Positions 1 through 10,119 of a DNA stretch of 64,000 nt are shown in pieces (positions within the stretch are counted from its first letter, which is position 1; the number at the start of each line of letters is the position of its first letter). Below the pieces are notes generated by a model. That model did no database searches and was not told the origin of the DNA. It was given only the letters and a program-made list of their open reading frames with translations. Source of the stretch: Streptomyces sp. SKN60 (GTDB taxonomy: Bacteria; Actinomycetota; Actinomycetes; Streptomycetales; Streptomycetaceae); contig NZ_JAHTMW010000001.1 of assembly GCF_026236535.1 (NCBI RefSeq), positions 186,001 to 250,000 on the forward strand, in the 5' to 3' direction. A program made the translations under genes and the position numbers.

Positions 1-627
1 ACCGTCACCGGTCATCCGGTGGCGCAGCCGCAGGTGCGGAACTGGCTGCGGGCCAATCTGCCGGACGCGCTGTGGGAGTCGGCCGCGTCCAACGCGGACG
101 GCGCCCGGCTGGTCCAGGAGGGCCGGTTCGACGCGGCCTTCGCGGGCGAGTTCGCGGCGGCGACGTACGGTCTGGAACCGCTGGTCAGCGAGATCCACGA
201 CGCCGAGAACGCGGAGACGCGTTTCGTGCTCGTGGGCCGGCCGGCCCGGCCGGCGGCGCCGACCGGTGCGGACAAGACCTCGGTGGTGCTGTGGCTCGGC
301 GACGACCACCCGGGTGCGCTGCTCGAACTCCTCCAGGAATTCGCGGTGCGCGGGGTGAACCTGATGCTGATCCAGTCGCGGCCGACCGGCGCGGGCATCG
401 GGAACTACTGCTTCGCCGTCGACGCGGAAGGCCATATCGCGGACCGGCGGGTCGGCGAGGCGCTGATGGGCCTGAAGCGGATCTGCCCGAAGGTGCGGTT
501 CCTCGGCTCGTATCCGCGCGCGGGGGTGGCGGTGGAGGACGTCCGGCCGCTGCGGCGCGGGACGACGGACAGCGAGTTCACCGAGGCCTCCGACTGGCTG
601 GCCCGCGCCCAGGACGGCCGGGCCTGA
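1..627 (+). CDS. pheA: Prephenate dehydratase, 3' part (start lies before the window)
   Basis: Partial gene: frame 1 is open from the first base to the TGA at 625-627, giving 208 residues. The N-terminal part matches the end of the periplasmic-binding-like catalytic domain of prephenate dehydratase. The C-terminal half is an ACT domain, the usual allosteric phenylalanine-binding module; after DKTSVVLWLGDDHPGAL comes the ESRP-like segment, here QSRPTG, followed by a GNYCF segment. The enzyme converts prephenate to phenylpyruvate in the cytoplasm during phenylalanine synthesis. In Streptomyces pheA commonly precedes serS, as it does here. An ATG/GTG at base 19 exists but is internal to the conserved domain and is not the start. 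Confidence 0.9.
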   Translation, partial: TVTGHPVAQPQVRNWLRANLPDALWESAASNADGARLVQEGRFDAAFAGEFAAATYGLEPLVSEIHDAENAETRFVLVGRPARPAAPTGADKTSVVLWLGDDHPGALLELLQEFAVRGVNLMLIQSRPTGAGIGNYCFAVDAEGHIADRRVGEALMGLKRICPKVRFLGSYPRAGVAVEDVRPLRRGTTDSEFTEASDWLARAQDGRA

Positions 628-641
628 GCCACCGGCCGGAG

Positions 642-834
642 TTATCCACAGGCTCGCCCCTCGACCTGGGGACAAGTCGACAAGGCCGCGGACACAGGTC
701 GACAAATCGTCGTCACCCCAGGTCCGGGGCCCCACACTTTGGAGCGAGCAATTCCCACTCGAAGGAGTGGGAAAATGCGGTGAAGATCGACGGGCGGCGC
801 TCGTCCACAGATCTTTCGCACAGCCTGTGGATAA
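642..834. other. DnaA-box-like cluster A in the pheA-serS gap
   Basis: The 377-bp gap between pheA and serS holds TTATCCACA at 642-650 (+), TCGTCCACA at 801-809 (+) and TGTGGATAA at 826-834 (-). All three fit the (T/C)(T/C)(G/A/C)TCCACA consensus I recall for Streptomyces DnaA. A one-mismatch copy TGGGGACAA lies at 667-675. The rest of the gap shows only the serS promoter near its end and no convincing T-box or other leader. Binding by DnaA is inferred from the motif only. Confidence 0.45.
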
Positions 835-992
835 CTCACCCTCGCTGTGCAGAACTCCGAAGAACGCGAAGAACCCCGAAGGGCCCCGAAGAGCCCCAAG
901 AACTCCGAATGAGGAATTCACCGAAAAACAAAGCAATTCGGGCAAAGCGACACGCAAACCTATATCGGGTAGGGCGCTCCCGGCCGCACCGG

Positions 993-1007
993 TAGCCTGG
1001 TGGGGTG
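993..1007 (+). promoter_or_regulatory. Probable leaderless serS promoter (-10 TAGCCT)
   Basis: TAGCCT at 993-998 fits the actinobacterial TANNNT -10 box and ends six bases before the GTG at 1005. No Shine-Dalgarno sequence is present. This spacing predicts a transcript beginning at or within a base or two of the start codon. The -35 region is not recognisable. Confidence 0.45.
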
Positions 1008-2294
1008 ATTGACCTTCGCCTGCTCCGTGAGGACCCCGACCGTGTTCGCGCCTCCCAGCGCGCCCGTGGAGAGGACGTCGGCCTCGTCGACGCCCTGCTC
1101 TCCGCCGATGAGCGGCGCAGGTCGTCCGGCGTCCGCTTCGACGAACTCCGCTCCGAGCAGAAGTCGCTCGGCAAGCTGATCCCCAAGGCCTCCCCGGAGG
1201 AACGCGCCGAGCTGCTGCAGAAGGCGGAGCAGCTCAAGGTCGACGTGAAGGCCGCGGAGGCCGAGCAGAACGAGGCCGACGAGTCGGCCCGCGCGCTGCT
1301 GCTCCAGCTCGGCAACATCGTCCACCCGGACGTCCCGGTCGGCGGCGAGGAGGACTTCGTCGTCCTCGAGACCCACGGCACCATCCGCGACTTCGCGGCC
1401 GAGGGCTTCGAGCCCAAGGACCACCTGGAGCTCGGCGAGGCGCTCGGCGCCATCGACGTCGAGCGCGGCGCCAAGGTCTCCGGCTCGCGCTTCTACTACC
1501 TGACCGGCGTCGGCGCCCTCCTTGAGCTCGCCCTGGTCAACGCGGCGATCGCGCAGGCCACCGAGGCCGGCTTCACCCCGATGCTGACCCCGGCCCTGGT
1601 CCGCCCGCGCGCCATGGAGGGCACCGGCTTCCTCGGCCAGGCCGCGGAGAACGTGTACCACCTGGAGAAGGACGACTTCTACCTGGTCGGCACCTCCGAG
1701 GTCCCGCTCGCCGCGTACCACATGGACGAGATCATCGAGGCCGACAAGCTGCCCCTGCGGTACGCCGGCTTCTCGCCGTGCTTCCGCCGCGAGGCCGGCA
1801 CGTACGGCAAGGACACCCGCGGCATCTTCCGCGTCCACCAGTTCGACAAGGTCGAGATGTTCTCGTACGTCGCTCCGGACGACGCCGAGGCCGAGCACAA
1901 GCGGCTGCTCGACTGGGAGAAGCAGTGGCTGACCGCCCTGGAGCTGCCGTTCCAGGTGATCGACGTCGCCACCGGCGACCTGGGTGCCTCCGCCTCCCGC
2001 AAGTTCGACTGCGAGGCGTGGATCCCGACCCAGGGCAAGTACCGCGAGCTGACCTCGGCCTCCAACTGCGACGGCTTCCAGGCCCGCCGCCTCTCCGTCC
2101 GTATGCGCGACGACAAGGACGGCAAGAAGGTCGTACAGCCGCTGGCCACCCTGAACGGCACGCTGTGCGCCGTCCCGCGCACCATCGTGGCGATCCTGGA
2201 GAACCACCAGCTGGCCGACGGCTCGGTGCGGGTGCCCGAGATCCTGCGCCCCTACCTCGGCGGGCGCGAGGTCCTGGAGCCGATCTCCAAGTGA
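1005..2294 (+). CDS. serS: Seryl-tRNA synthetase
   Basis: Class II aminoacyl-tRNA synthetase that charges tRNA-Ser (and tRNA-Sec) with serine in the cytoplasm. The 429 residues match the family length. The N-terminus [17 protein letters not shown] and the following Glu/Lys-rich helical stretch (about residues 30-100) are the tRNA-binding coiled-coil arm. Motif 2 ([20 protein letters not shown]) falls at about 260-280 and motif 3 ([19 protein letters not shown]) at about 383-401. The GTG at 1005 is chosen because it gives the canonical N-terminus and sits six bases after a -10 box. The stop overlaps the next start (GTGA), so the downstream HAD phosphatase is probably translationally coupled. 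Confidence 0.96.
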   Translation: MIDLRLLREDPDRVRASQRARGEDVGLVDALLSADERRRSSGVRFDELRSEQKSLGKLIPKASPEERAELLQKAEQLKVDVKAAEAEQNEADESARALLLQLGNIVHPDVPVGGEEDFVVLETHGTIRDFAAEGFEPKDHLELGEALGAIDVERGAKVSGSRFYYLTGVGALLELALVNAAIAQATEAGFTPMLTPALVRPRAMEGTGFLGQAAENVYHLEKDDFYLVGTSEVPLAAYHMDEIIEADKLPLRYAGFSPCFRREAGTYGKDTRGIFRVHQFDKVEMFSYVAPDDAEAEHKRLLDWEKQWLTALELPFQVIDVATGDLGASASRKFDCEAWIPTQGKYRELTSASNCDGFQARRLSVRMRDDKDGKKVVQPLATLNGTLCAVPRTIVAILENHQLADGSVRVPEILRPYLGGREVLEPISK

Positions 2295-3100
2295 GCACCG
2301 CCTTCCCCTACCGCCTGGTCGCGACGGACCTCGACGGGACGCTGCTGCGGCCCGACGAGTCCGTCTCGGACCGGACGCGCGAGGCACTGGCCGCGGCGAC
2401 CGCGGCCGGCGCGGCGCACATCGTCGTCACCGGGCGGGCCGTGCCCTGGACCCGGCACATCCTCGACGACCTCGGCTACGAGGGGATCGCGGTGTGCGGG
2501 CAGGGCGCGCAGGTCTACCACGCGGGCGAGCGCCGGCTGCTGACCTCGCTGACCCTCGACCGGCAGCTCGCCGGGCTCGCGCTCTCCAAGATCGAGGCGG
2601 AGGTCGGGCCGCTGGCGCTTGCCGCCAGCCGCGATGGCCTGGAGGGCGAGGTCCTGATCGGCCCCGGCTACCGGACCCAGGGCGGGCCGCTGCCGTACGT
2701 GCCGTACGAGGACCCGGCCGCGCTGTGGGCGGCGCCGCTCACCAAGCTCTACATCCAGCACCCGGTGCTGGGCGACGACGAGCTGACCCGGCTCGCGCGG
2801 GAGACCGTCGGCGGTCTGGTCGACGTCGTGATGGCCGGTCCGGGCATCGTGGAGATCGTGCCGCTCGGCCTCAGCAAGGCGACCGGGCTCTCGCTGGCCG
2901 CGCGCCGGCTCGGCGTGAAGGCGGCGGAGACGATCGCCTTCGGCGACATGCCCAACGACATCCCGATGTTCGGCTGGGCGGCCCGCGGCGTGGCCATGGC
3001 CAACGCCCACGAGCAGCTGAAGGCGGTGGCCGACGAGGTCACCGGCTCCAACGAGGAGGACGGCATCGCCGTCGTCCTGGAGCGGCTGCTGCAGTCCTAG
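2291..3100 (+). CDS. Cof-type HAD-superfamily phosphatase (subclass IIB)
   Basis: 269-residue cytoplasmic phosphatase. Motif I is DLDGTLL near residue 13, motif II is the Thr in VVTGRA near 49, and motif IV is [10 protein letters not shown] near 218; a large IIB cap lies between. Cof-type enzymes dephosphorylate sugar phosphates, flavin precursors or PLP, and the substrate here cannot be read from the sequence. The GTG at 2291 overlaps the serS stop by four bases, so the longer in-frame extension starting within serS is rejected. A paralogue with the same motif IV lies at 17296-18156. Confidence 0.9.
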   Translation: MSTAFPYRLVATDLDGTLLRPDESVSDRTREALAAATAAGAAHIVVTGRAVPWTRHILDDLGYEGIAVCGQGAQVYHAGERRLLTSLTLDRQLAGLALSKIEAEVGPLALAASRDGLEGEVLIGPGYRTQGGPLPYVPYEDPAALWAAPLTKLYIQHPVLGDDELTRLARETVGGLVDVVMAGPGIVEIVPLGLSKATGLSLAARRLGVKAAETIAFGDMPNDIPMFGWAARGVAMANAHEQLKAVADEVTGSNEEDGIAVVLERLLQS

Positions 3101-3107
3101 GAAGTCC

Positions 3108-3167
3108 GTACCTCGGTACTTCGGTACTTCGGTACTTCGGTACTTCGGTACCTCGGTACTTCGGTAC
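3108..3167. repeat. Seven tandem copies of an 8-bp unit, GTACTTCG
   Basis: Seven full head-to-tail 8-bp units plus a final GTAC. Units 1 and 6 read GTACCTCG and the others GTACTTCG. They fill the gap between the convergent HAD phosphatase and rhomboid-like genes. Each unit carries the palindrome GTAC. Strand slippage is the obvious way for such a tract to expand. It could also fold into alternative hairpins and act as a weak bidirectional terminator, but no function is demonstrated. Confidence 0.9.
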
Positions 3168-3235
3168 GAGGAGCGGGGCGGCCCGCGCGGTTCGCCTCCG
3201 CGCGCTCGAAGCGGCCGCCCCGTTCCCGTACCCCC

Positions 3236-3937
3236 TCAGTGTGCTCCGCGTGCGTCGCCGCCCACCAGGGGTTTTTCCGGGCCGTGGCCTTCTCCGGTGA
3301 GCGGCCAGAAGGCCAGCCCGATCACCAGCGAGACCGCGTGGCCGAGGTCGGTGTACGTGCGGTCGGTGATCAGCGGGACCGCGAAGAAGGCCACCGCGCC
3401 GGCCAGGTAGAACCAGCGCCAGGGGCGCGGCAGCCGGTAGGTGAGGATGCCGACCGAGGCGGCGAGGCCGTAACTCACCCCGATGTCGACGACGTGCGCC
3501 ATGCTGCGCGGCACGTCGTGGTCCCTGATGGCCTCCAGGACGACCTTCTGGCTGACGAGCGTGGCGGCGACGTGCGCGGTGCCGACGACGATCAGCCATT
3601 TCAGGGTGCCGAGCCAGCGCTCGACGGGCGCGTGGAAGACCTCGAAGAGGACGGCGTAGAAGGGCAGGCTCGCCGGGTTCTCGATCCAGAAGGCGCTGCC
3701 GAGCAGGGCCCGCATGGGGTGCCGGGAGAGTTCGTGGAGATTGCTGCTGTTGCGGTGCAGCAGATAGTGCTCCAGGCCGTCCGGGGACAGCGCGATGACC
3801 AGGCTGGTGAGCGCGATGACGGCCAGCCAGATGTGCGTACCGGGTGACGAACGCACCCACGACCTGATCGGTCGGGACGGTTCGCCACCCGGCGCACGGG
3901 ACGCACGAGGCGCTCGGGGAGAGGTTTCGCGAGGCAC
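3236..3937 (-). CDS. Rhomboid-like integral membrane protein
   Basis: 233 residues with about five to six hydrophobic helices after a basic, Arg/Pro-rich N-terminal 30 residues. Helix 4 carries GVSYG, which resembles the rhomboid GxSG nucleophile motif, and the last helix carries GHAVSLVIGLAF, which resembles the rhomboid catalytic His helix (HxxGxxxG). A Ser-His dyad is therefore possible, though the second Gly of GxSG is replaced by Tyr, so protease activity is uncertain. Family knowledge: actinobacteria have many rhomboid-like proteins without known substrates. The start is a GTG at 3937. The gene is convergent with the HAD gene, with 8-bp tandem repeats on both sides. Confidence 0.7.
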   Translation of the reverse strand: MPRETSPRAPRASRAPGGEPSRPIRSWVRSSPGTHIWLAVIALTSLVIALSPDGLEHYLLHRNSSNLHELSRHPMRALLGSAFWIENPASLPFYAVLFEVFHAPVERWLGTLKWLIVVGTAHVAATLVSQKVVLEAIRDHDVPRSMAHVVDIGVSYGLAASVGILTYRLPRPWRWFYLAGAVAFFAVPLITDRTYTDLGHAVSLVIGLAFWPLTGEGHGPEKPLVGGDARGAH

Positions 3938-3984
3938 GAGTCCGTGCCTATCACCCCTTTATGGGGGAAACCTGAGAGAAATAC

Positions 3985-4013
3985 CCCGAAACCCGGAAAC
4001 CCGGAAACCCGGA
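3985..4013. repeat. Short tandem repeat CCCGGAAA after lpdA
   Basis: Three units plus a partial one of CCCGGAAA (first unit CCCGAAA) lie directly against the lpdA stop codon, upstream of the rhomboid-like gene. It is the second 8-bp-period repeat within 1 kb, but its sequence is unrelated to that at 3108. Confidence 0.75.
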
Positions 4014-5417
<1,404 letters not shown>

Positions 5418-5562
5418 GACTGACTCCCGAGGGTGGTGAGGGTGTTCGGCACACGTACGAGCCCACAGTAGTCCGGTCCCTGCGGACCGGCCGGAGAGGC
5501 GAGCGAGGTCACATCGGGTCAGTTGTAGGATGACTGGGCAACCGGGCGAATAGGGGTTTTCG

Positions 5563-6252
5563 ATGGCACTGAAGGCGGCGGGGCGGACCTCGCTGGTGGA
5601 CTCCGTGGTGACGCAGCTGCGCGCCCAGCTCGCCGAGGGCGAGTGGGCCGTCGGCGACCGCATCCCCACCGAGCACGAGCTGGCCGAGCTCCTCGGCGTG
5701 GGCCGCAACACGGTCCGCGAGGCCGTCCGGGTGCTCGTCCACGCCGGGCTCCTGGAGTCCCGCCAGGGCCACGGCACCTTCGTCCGGTCCACCGCCGACC
5801 CGGCCGCCGTGCTCCACGGCGTACGGCACGCGGGCGCCCTGGACGTCCTGGAGCTGCGCACCGCCCTGGAGGCGGAGGCGGCCCGGCTCGCGGCGGCCCG
5901 GCGGGACACCCACGACCTGCTGCGGCTGCGGGCCGCGCTCACCACCCTGCGCGAGGAGGGCGACCGGGACGCGGACGCCGACCTCGCCCTCCACCTGGCG
6001 GTCGTCGAGGCCACCCACAACGCGGCCTTCCGCGAGGTCTACCGCTTCTTCTCCACCCAGGTGCACGAGGTCCTGGTGGAGGCGCTGGGCGACCGGGCGA
6101 TGCCGCCGGTCGACATCGACGCCCACGAGGCGCTGGTCGCCGCGATCGAGGCGGGGGACGCCGACGCGGCCGAGGCCGGGGCACGCGAGCTGCTGCGGGT
6201 GCCGAGGGAGACGGTCACGGCGCTGCTTGAGCGGGAAGCGGGCGACAAGTGA
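5563..6252 (+). CDS. GntR-family regulator, FadR/FCD subfamily
   Basis: 229 residues. The N-terminal winged helix covers about 10-75 ([20 protein letters not shown], then [12 protein letters not shown]) and is followed by an all-helical FCD ligand domain (about 90-220) with the metal-ligand-type His residues of that fold. FCD regulators usually respond to small organic acids. The gene is divergent from lpdA and overlaps the MFS gene by GTGA, so the transporter is its likely target. A weak inverted repeat GTTG-N13-CAAC at 5522-5542, just before the start, could be its operator. The ligand is unknown. Confidence 0.88.
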   Translation: MALKAAGRTSLVDSVVTQLRAQLAEGEWAVGDRIPTEHELAELLGVGRNTVREAVRVLVHAGLLESRQGHGTFVRSTADPAAVLHGVRHAGALDVLELRTALEAEAARLAAARRDTHDLLRLRAALTTLREEGDRDADADLALHLAVVEATHNAAFREVYRFFSTQVHEVLVEALGDRAMPPVDIDAHEALVAAIEAGDADAAEAGARELLRVPRETVTALLEREAGDK

Positions 6253-7526
6253 CGACCGGCCCCGGCCCCCGCCTTCTGGACGCAGCTCCGCCGGTCGTCG
6301 GTACCGAAGCCGGGATCAAGGGCAGCGCCGCCCGCCGCGCGCTGCTGCGGCACCCGGCGCTGCTGCTGGTCGGGATCGTGCTGGCCTCGCTGAACATGCG
6401 GGCCGCGCTCGCGAGCGTGTCGCCGCTGGTGAGCGAGCTGGCGGAGACGTACGGACTGTCCTCGGCGGCGAGTTCGCTGGTGACCTCGGTGCCGGTGCTG
6501 TTCCTGGGGCTCGGCGCGCTGGTGGCGCCCTGGCTGGGCCGGCGTTTCGGCGCCGAGCGGGTGCTGTTCGGGGCGCTGCTGCTGCTCGGCGTCGGCATCC
6601 TGGTGCGGATCCTGCCCTCGGCGGCCGCGCTCTACGGCGGCGGCGTCCTGGTCGGCACCGCCATCGCCCTGCTCAACGTGCTGATGCCGGGCCTGATCAA
6701 GCGGGACTTCCCGGACCGCGCCGCGTCCATGACCTCCGTCTACACGGGCGCCATGATCGCGGGCGCCACCGTCGTCGCCGCCGCCTCGGTCCCCCTGGAG
6801 CGGTCGCTCGGCGGCTGGCAGGCCTCCCTCGGCGTCTGGTCGCTGCTCGCGGCCGTGGCGGCGCTCGCCTGGCTGCCGCAGGTGCTGATCGCCCGGCGTG
6901 GGACGGGGCGTACGGCCGAGCCGGTACGGGCCGTCCCGGCCGGCGCCGCCCGGCCGGTGAATGTGTGGCGCTCGGCGCTCGCCTGGCAGGTGACCCTGTT
7001 CATGGGGCTGCAGTCGCTGTGGTCGTACGTGCTGATCGCCTGGATGCCGACGATCTTCACCGAGCACGGGATGAGCCGCTCGACGGCCGGAGTGGTCTTC
7101 GCCTTCAACAATCTGATCCAGGTCGCGGGCGCCTTCGCGGTGCCGCTGCTCGCCGGGCGGATGCGCGGTCAGCGGCCGCTGATCGCCCTGGTGACGACGC
7201 TGGTCGCCGTCGGATACGCGGGCCTCATGGTGGCCCCGGTGCAGGGCGCCTGGCTGTGGTCGGCGGTGCTCGGCGTCGGCCAGGGCGGGGCGGTGGGCCT
7301 GGCCCTCACCCTGATCGTGCTGCGCTCGGGCGACGCGGCGACCGCCGCCCGCCTCTCCGGGATGGCGCAGACCGTCGGCTATCTCCTCGCCGCGGCCGGC
7401 CCGCTGGCCGCCGGCGCCCTCCACCAGGCCACCGGCTCCTGGACGCTGCCGATCGCCGCCGTTCTCGGCGTCTGCGCGGCGGCCCTCGCCCTGGGCCTGC
7501 TCGCGGCCCGGAACCGTACGGTCTGA
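6249..7526 (+). CDS. MFS transporter, CynX/NimT-like
   Basis: 425 residues with about 12 hydrophobic helices and a hydrophilic middle loop (about 215-240) rich in Arg, Ala and Pro. The segment LASLNMRAALASVSPLVSEL near residue 45 is typical of the CynX/NimT branch, whose known members move cyanate or 2-nitroimidazole. The substrate here is not determinable. The GTG start at 6249 overlaps the regulator's stop by four bases, so the pair forms a two-gene operon under the GntR protein. It lies in the cytoplasmic membrane. Confidence 0.88.
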   Translation: MTTGPGPRLLDAAPPVVGTEAGIKGSAARRALLRHPALLLVGIVLASLNMRAALASVSPLVSELAETYGLSSAASSLVTSVPVLFLGLGALVAPWLGRRFGAERVLFGALLLLGVGILVRILPSAAALYGGGVLVGTAIALLNVLMPGLIKRDFPDRAASMTSVYTGAMIAGATVVAAASVPLERSLGGWQASLGVWSLLAAVAALAWLPQVLIARRGTGRTAEPVRAVPAGAARPVNVWRSALAWQVTLFMGLQSLWSYVLIAWMPTIFTEHGMSRSTAGVVFAFNNLIQVAGAFAVPLLAGRMRGQRPLIALVTTLVAVGYAGLMVAPVQGAWLWSAVLGVGQGGAVGLALTLIVLRSGDAATAARLSGMAQTVGYLLAAAGPLAAGALHQATGSWTLPIAAVLGVCAAALALGLLAARNRTV

Positions 7527-7557
7527 ACAACAATCCGGTCCCGGGCCTCGGGCCCTG

Positions 7558-8277
7558 CTACTCCTCGCCCGCCAGCGTGAGCGTGCGCAGCTTGTGGCCC
7601 GCGAACCAGGTGGCGCCGATGGTCACGGCGACCAGCAGCGCTATCGCGGTGGGCAGGGACACCTCGGAGGTGATCAGGCTGTCGCCGGTGACCTTCTCCG
7701 CGAGGGCGCGCGCCCACTGCTGGACGCTGAGGGTGCGGGCGCCCGAGATGAGGGAGCCGAACAGCGACTCCCACACCAGCGCGTAGACCAGGCCGATCAC
7801 CACGGCGTGCCGGCTGACCGTGCCGAGCAGCAGGAAGAGCGCGCTGTACGCGATGGAGGCCACCAGGGCCGCCACGGTGTAGGCGACGGCGACCTGCTGC
7901 CCGTTGCCGTTGAGGACGAAGCCGGCGATCAGGGTGGGCACGGCGGAGAAGACCATCGTGACCGCGATGGCGACGATCAGCTTGGTGAAGATGATCGTGG
8001 GCCGCTTCACCGGCTTGGACAGGAGATAGACGATCGAGCCGTCGTCGATCTCCGGGCCGATCGCGCCGGTGCCGGCGATCACGCCGATCAGCGGCACCAT
8101 GGTGGCGAGCGCGAAGCCGCCGAGGACATCGGCCGCGACCTGGTCGTCCGCGCCGTTGAAGGCGCGGATCGCCGCGGCGATCAGGATGAGCAGCGCGGGC
8201 AGCGCGAACAGAATCAGCGCCCGCCGGCGGCCGAGCAGGGCCCGGTAGGTGAGCCGGGCGACAGTGGGGTTGTACAT
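7558..8277 (-). CDS. ABC-2 type transporter permease
   Basis: 239 residues with about six membrane helices and no ATPase motifs. The layout (short N-terminus, helix, EIDDGSIVYLLSKPVKR loop, four more helices, charged C-terminus) is that of ABC-2 export permeases. In that fold the conserved E-x-D-x-G-x-I-x-x-x-L-S-x-P loop contacts the ATPase. It is the last gene of a four-gene operon, 16 bases after the ATPase at 8294-9208. Substrate unknown; multidrug, lipid or antibiotic export are the usual roles. Confidence 0.85.
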   Translation of the reverse strand: MYNPTVARLTYRALLGRRRALILFALPALLILIAAAIRAFNGADDQVAADVLGGFALATMVPLIGVIAGTGAIGPEIDDGSIVYLLSKPVKRPTIIFTKLIVAIAVTMVFSAVPTLIAGFVLNGNGQQVAVAYTVAALVASIAYSALFLLLGTVSRHAVVIGLVYALVWESLFGSLISGARTLSVQQWARALAEKVTGDSLITSEVSLPTAIALLVAVTIGATWFAGHKLRTLTLAGEE

Positions 8278-8293
8278 CGGTCGGGGGCTCCTT

Positions 8294-9208
8294 TCAGGCC
8301 GCTACGAGATACGAGAAGACGGATTCGAGGGACTCGTCCGAGGGCGAGACCGTGAGGAGCCGGATGCCGCGCTCCTTGGCGACCTTCGGCAGCAGTTCGG
8401 TGAACCGGCCGAAGTCCACGGCCTGGATGCGCAATCCGCCCTCGGCGCCGTGCTCGACCTCGATGCCGGCCGTCGACGGATCGGCGATCAGCGCCGCCGC
8501 GAGCTCCCGGTCGTCGCTGGAGCGGACCAGATAGCGGTGCGGCCGGTCGGTCATCAGGCGGCGGATCCGGCGGAAGTCGCCGGAGGCCGCGTGCCGTCCG
8601 GCGACGATCACCTCGATGTGCGAGGCGAGCTGCTCGACCTCCTCCAGGATGTGCGAGGAGAACAGCACGGTGCGGCCGTCGGCGCCCATCCGCCGCAGCA
8701 GGTCCATGAGTTGCATGCGCTGACGCGGGTCCATGCCGTTGAACGGCTCGTCGAGCAGCAGCACGGACGGCTCGTGCACGAGGGCGGAGGCCATCTTCAC
8801 GCGCTGCCGCATGCCCTTGCTGTACGTGGCGATCTTGCGGTCCTGCGCGTACTCCATCTCCACGGTGGCGAGGGCCTTCTGGGCCTCCGCCTCGCCGAGG
8901 CCCTGCAACTCGGCGTTGGCGACGACGAATTCGCGGCCGGTGAGGAAGTCGTACATCGCCTCCCGCTCAGGGACGACGCCGATCTGCCGGTAGACCGACT
9001 CGTTGCGCCAGATCGCCGCGCCGTCGAGGGTGACGGTGCCGGTGGAGGGGGCGAGGAAGCCGCCCATCATGTTGATCAGGGTGGACTTGCCGGCGCCGTT
9101 GGGGCCGAGCAGGCCGGTGACACCGGGACCGACGGTCATGGTGACGTCGTTGACGGCCACGACGTTGCCGAACCAGCGCGAGGCGTGGTCGATGTTGAGC
9201 GTTGTCAC
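8294..9208 (-). CDS. ABC transporter ATP-binding protein
   Basis: 304-residue ATPase: Walker A GPNGAGKST near residue 38, signature YSKGMRQRVKMASALVHEP near 133, Walker B LLLDEPFNGMDP and the H-loop SSHILEEV. The C-terminal 90 residues form the extension seen in drug- and lantibiotic-type exporters. The GTG at 9208 starts the conserved sequence and overlaps the preceding permease stop by four bases. Pairs with a permease at 7558-8277 or 9205-10119. Confidence 0.92.
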   Translation of the reverse strand: MTTLNIDHASRWFGNVVAVNDVTMTVGPGVTGLLGPNGAGKSTLINMMGGFLAPSTGTVTLDGAAIWRNESVYRQIGVVPEREAMYDFLTGREFVVANAELQGLGEAEAQKALATVEMEYAQDRKIATYSKGMRQRVKMASALVHEPSVLLLDEPFNGMDPRQRMQLMDLLRRMGADGRTVLFSSHILEEVEQLASHIEVIVAGRHAASGDFRRIRRLMTDRPHRYLVRSSDDRELAAALIADPSTAGIEVEHGAEGGLRIQAVDFGRFTELLPKVAKERGIRLLTVSPSDESLESVFSYLVAA

Positions 9209-10119
9209 AGCCCGACCTTTCGGTAGCGGCGCATCAGCACGCCGTACGAACCGGCGATGAGCGCGAGGACGACCAGCAGGTAGACCACGCCGACCGCGGT
9301 GCCGGGGGCCGCGGCCTCGCCGCCGGGCGCGGCCGTGGGCGCGCCCAGGAAGGCGTCCTGCACGCCGCCGATGAGGGTGATCGGCGAGAACAGGCCGATC
9401 CACTTGACGGCGCCCACGTTGTCCGTGCCGTAGGCGATGCCCTGGAGGGTGGAGACCGCTCCGTAGGTGATCACCAGGGCGGCGATCACGGCGGCGACGC
9501 CGAAGCCGCGGCGCGGGGTGAGGGCCGCCATGACGAGGCCGATGCCGCCGAAGAGCAGCGAGAGCAGCGCCACGGACACCAGGCCCTGGCCGAACATCTG
9601 CGTCTGGTCCGCGAAGTCCATCTTGGCGAGCAGCGAGCCGATCCACATGATCAGCAGCGGTGCGGCGGTCAGGACGAACAGGGCCGAGGCCATCGCCCCG
9701 TACTTGGCGAGGACGTAGTCCACGCGCTCGATCGGGCGGGCGAAGTACAGCGGCACGGTCCGGAAGCGCAGGTCGCGGGAGACGGACTGCGGGGCCTGGG
9801 CGGCCACGAAGATCCCGATGACCATCTGGAGGAAGATCGCGTACTGCGTGTACTCGATCGACAGCTTCGAGGACTTGGTGACGACGGCGACCGCGACGAT
9901 GATCAGCGCGGGCACGCACATCACCGCGAACAGCAGCATCGGCAGCACCTTGGACTTGGCGCTGCGGCCGAGGCCGTAGGCGCCGCGCAGCGACTGCGAG
10001 AACAGGGCGCGGCGGGCGGCGGAGCGGCCGAGCCGCGGTCCGTCGTAGCTGCGGTAGCCGATGTTGTGGATCCGGCTGGTGTCGGTGGCCTGGACGGGCC
10101 CGGGGGTCTGGGTGCTCAT
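9205..10119 (-). CDS. ABC transporter permease (ABC-2 like, with N-terminal cytoplasmic tail)
   Basis: 304 residues. The first 60 are hydrophilic (IHNIGYRSYDGPRLGR), then come six hydrophobic helices with SRDLRFRTVPLYFARPIER in the first loop, equivalent to the ATPase-contact loop of ABC-2 permeases. The start at 10119 overlaps the upstream ATPase stop by ATGA and its stop overlaps the next ATPase start by GTGA, so translation through the operon is probably coupled. Confidence 0.85.
   Translation of the reverse strand: MSTQTPGPVQATDTSRIHNIGYRSYDGPRLGRSAARRALFSQSLRGAYGLGRSAKSKVLPMLLFAVMCVPALIIVAVAVVTKSSKLSIEYTQYAIFLQMVIGIFVAAQAPQSVSRDLRFRTVPLYFARPIERVDYVLAKYGAMASALFVLTAAPLLIMWIGSLLAKMDFADQTQMFGQGLVSVALLSLLFGGIGLVMAALTPRRGFGVAAVIAALVITYGAVSTLQGIAYGTDNVGAVKWIGLFSPITLIGGVQDAFLGAPTAAPGGEAAAPGTAVGVVYLLVVLALIAGSYGVLMRRYRKVGL

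Noticed and set aside
628..1004. T-box riboswitch before serS
   Set aside because: No T-box consensus or specifier stem; the promoter appears to be leaderless.
3108..3167. CRISPR-like array
   Set aside because: The repeat unit is 8 bp with no spacers; it is a simple tandem repeat.
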